Notes under the pieces: generated by a model
Databases searched by the model: none
The model's input: the letters and a program-made list of their open reading frames with translations, nothing else
Told to the model about the DNA's origin: nothing
Origin: Fluviibacter sp041311015
Lineage (GTDB): Bacteria > Pseudomonadota > Gammaproteobacteria > Burkholderiales > Rhodocyclaceae
Length of the DNA stretch: 14,280 nt
Direction of reading: 5' to 3'
Assembly: GCA_041311015.1 (NCBI GenBank)
Contig: JBFYKG010000033.1
Span: 1 to 14,280 of the forward strand
Shown here: piece by piece, positions 13,841 through 14,280 of the stretch
How positions within the stretch are numbered: position 1 is the first letter of the stretch
How the letters are laid out: the number at the start of each line of letters is the position of its first letter
Program-made: the position numbers and the translations under genes

Positions 13841-14280
13841 ATGAACAGCACCAGTACCAAAACAGCCTCCCAGACCAGCCCGCACAACAGTCACCACCGC
13901 GTGGCCGTGGCCGCCTGCTTTGGCACTTTTCTGGAGTGGTACGACTTTCTCACCTTTGCGGCGCTGGCGGTCTGGTTCGGCCCGCTGTTCTTTCCGCCGG
14001 AGGACCCCACCGCAGGTCTGCTGGCTAGCTTGGCCACCTTTGGCGCTGGCATGATCGTCCGCCCGCTCGGTGCCGCGCTCTTTGGCTCGCTGGGTGATCG
14101 TATCGGACGGCGCAAGGTCTTCATGATCACCATCGCCCTGATGGGCGGCGCCACGCTGGCGGTGGGACTGCTGCCGACCTATGCCCAGGCCGGGCTCTGG
14201 GCCTCCGGCATGCTGCTCACTCTGCGTCTGTTACAGGGCCTGTCGGCCGGGGGCGAAAGCGGCGGCAGCGCGGTCTACCT
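13841..14280 (+). CDS. MFS metabolite:H+ symporter (MHS family), 5' part only
   Basis: The first 146 codons of a multi-pass inner-membrane carrier; the gene continues past the right edge. After a hydrophilic Ser/Thr/His-rich N-terminus of about 20 residues comes the first helix with the MHS-typical GTFLEWYDF (Asp35). Helix 2 follows with RPLGAALFG, then the MFS loop 2-3 motif GSLGDRIGRRK (about 82-92), and then helices 3 and 4 with LRLLQGLSAGGESGGSAVYL at the break. MHS carriers take up carboxylates and osmolytes together with protons (KgtP for 2-oxoglutarate, ShiA for shikimate, ProP for proline). An organic-acid substrate fits the neighbourhood, but this fragment cannot decide it. Its Shine-Dalgarno (ACAGG) is weak and close to the ATG. 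Confidence 0.88.
   Translation, partial: MNSTSTKTASQTSPHNSHHRVAVAACFGTFLEWYDFLTFAALAVWFGPLFFPPEDPTAGLLASLATFGAGMIVRPLGAALFGSLGDRIGRRKVFMITIALMGGATLAVGLLPTYAQAGLWASGMLLTLRLLQGLSAGGESGGSAVY

Noticed and set aside
1..14280. CRISPR arrays, tRNA genes, insertion sequences, prophage or defence genes
   Set aside because: Looked for repeats with regular spacing, tRNA-like cloverleaf sequence, transposase-like or integrase-like frames and terminal repeats; none seen.

Overview
The window looks like chromosomal DNA of a Gram-negative bacterium, most likely a betaproteobacterium. The evidence is an outer-membrane OprB-type porin, periplasmic peptidoglycan enzymes, an AmpD amidase, a malic enzyme fused to a phosphotransacetylase-like domain and a GTP-type PEP carboxykinase, all in GC-rich coding DNA. 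The lineage is inferred from gene content and protein style only. I see no tRNA, rRNA, insertion sequence, integrase, CRISPR array or other sign of a mobile element.

Layout, left to right. An AT-rich leader (1-195) precedes aceB (malate synthase A, +). After a strong palindromic terminator comes the overlapping pair lrgA-lrgB (+). Converging on lrgB is a short aldehyde-dehydrogenase-like gene (-) that lacks the catalytic half. It is divergent from an IclR-family regulator (+), and the shared intergenic region holds a 9+9 bp inverted repeat. Convergent with the regulator is pbpG, a serine DD-peptidase (-). Its probable promoter overlaps the terminator of the next gene, maeB (malic enzyme, -). 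maeB is divergent from pckG (PEP carboxykinase, +). A near-perfect terminator follows, then an OprB-family porin (+). Converging on the porin is a two-gene unit (-): a membrane-anchored TAXI-type binding protein overlapping ampD by 20 bases. Divergent from that unit, a metabolite:H+ symporter of the MFS (+) runs off the right edge.

The theme is C2/C3/C4 carbon flow. Malate synthase builds malate from glyoxylate and acetyl-CoA. MaeB draws malate off to pyruvate, giving NADPH. PckG draws oxaloacetate off to PEP. Together these are the exits needed for growth on acetate or organic acids. LrgAB-type proteins (known pyruvate or glycolate carriers in other organisms), the porin, the TAXI protein and the MHS symporter are plausible transport partners. 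pbpG and ampD belong to cell-wall turnover and recycling.

Most of the window is ordinary core metabolism. The parts most worth a second look are the half-length, active-site-less ALDH-like gene with its divergent IclR regulator and inverted repeat, the orphan two-membrane-segment TAXI protein, the placement of lrgAB directly behind aceB, and several overlapping RNA/promoter structures (aceB leader, maeB ribosome binding site, maeB terminator/pbpG promoter).
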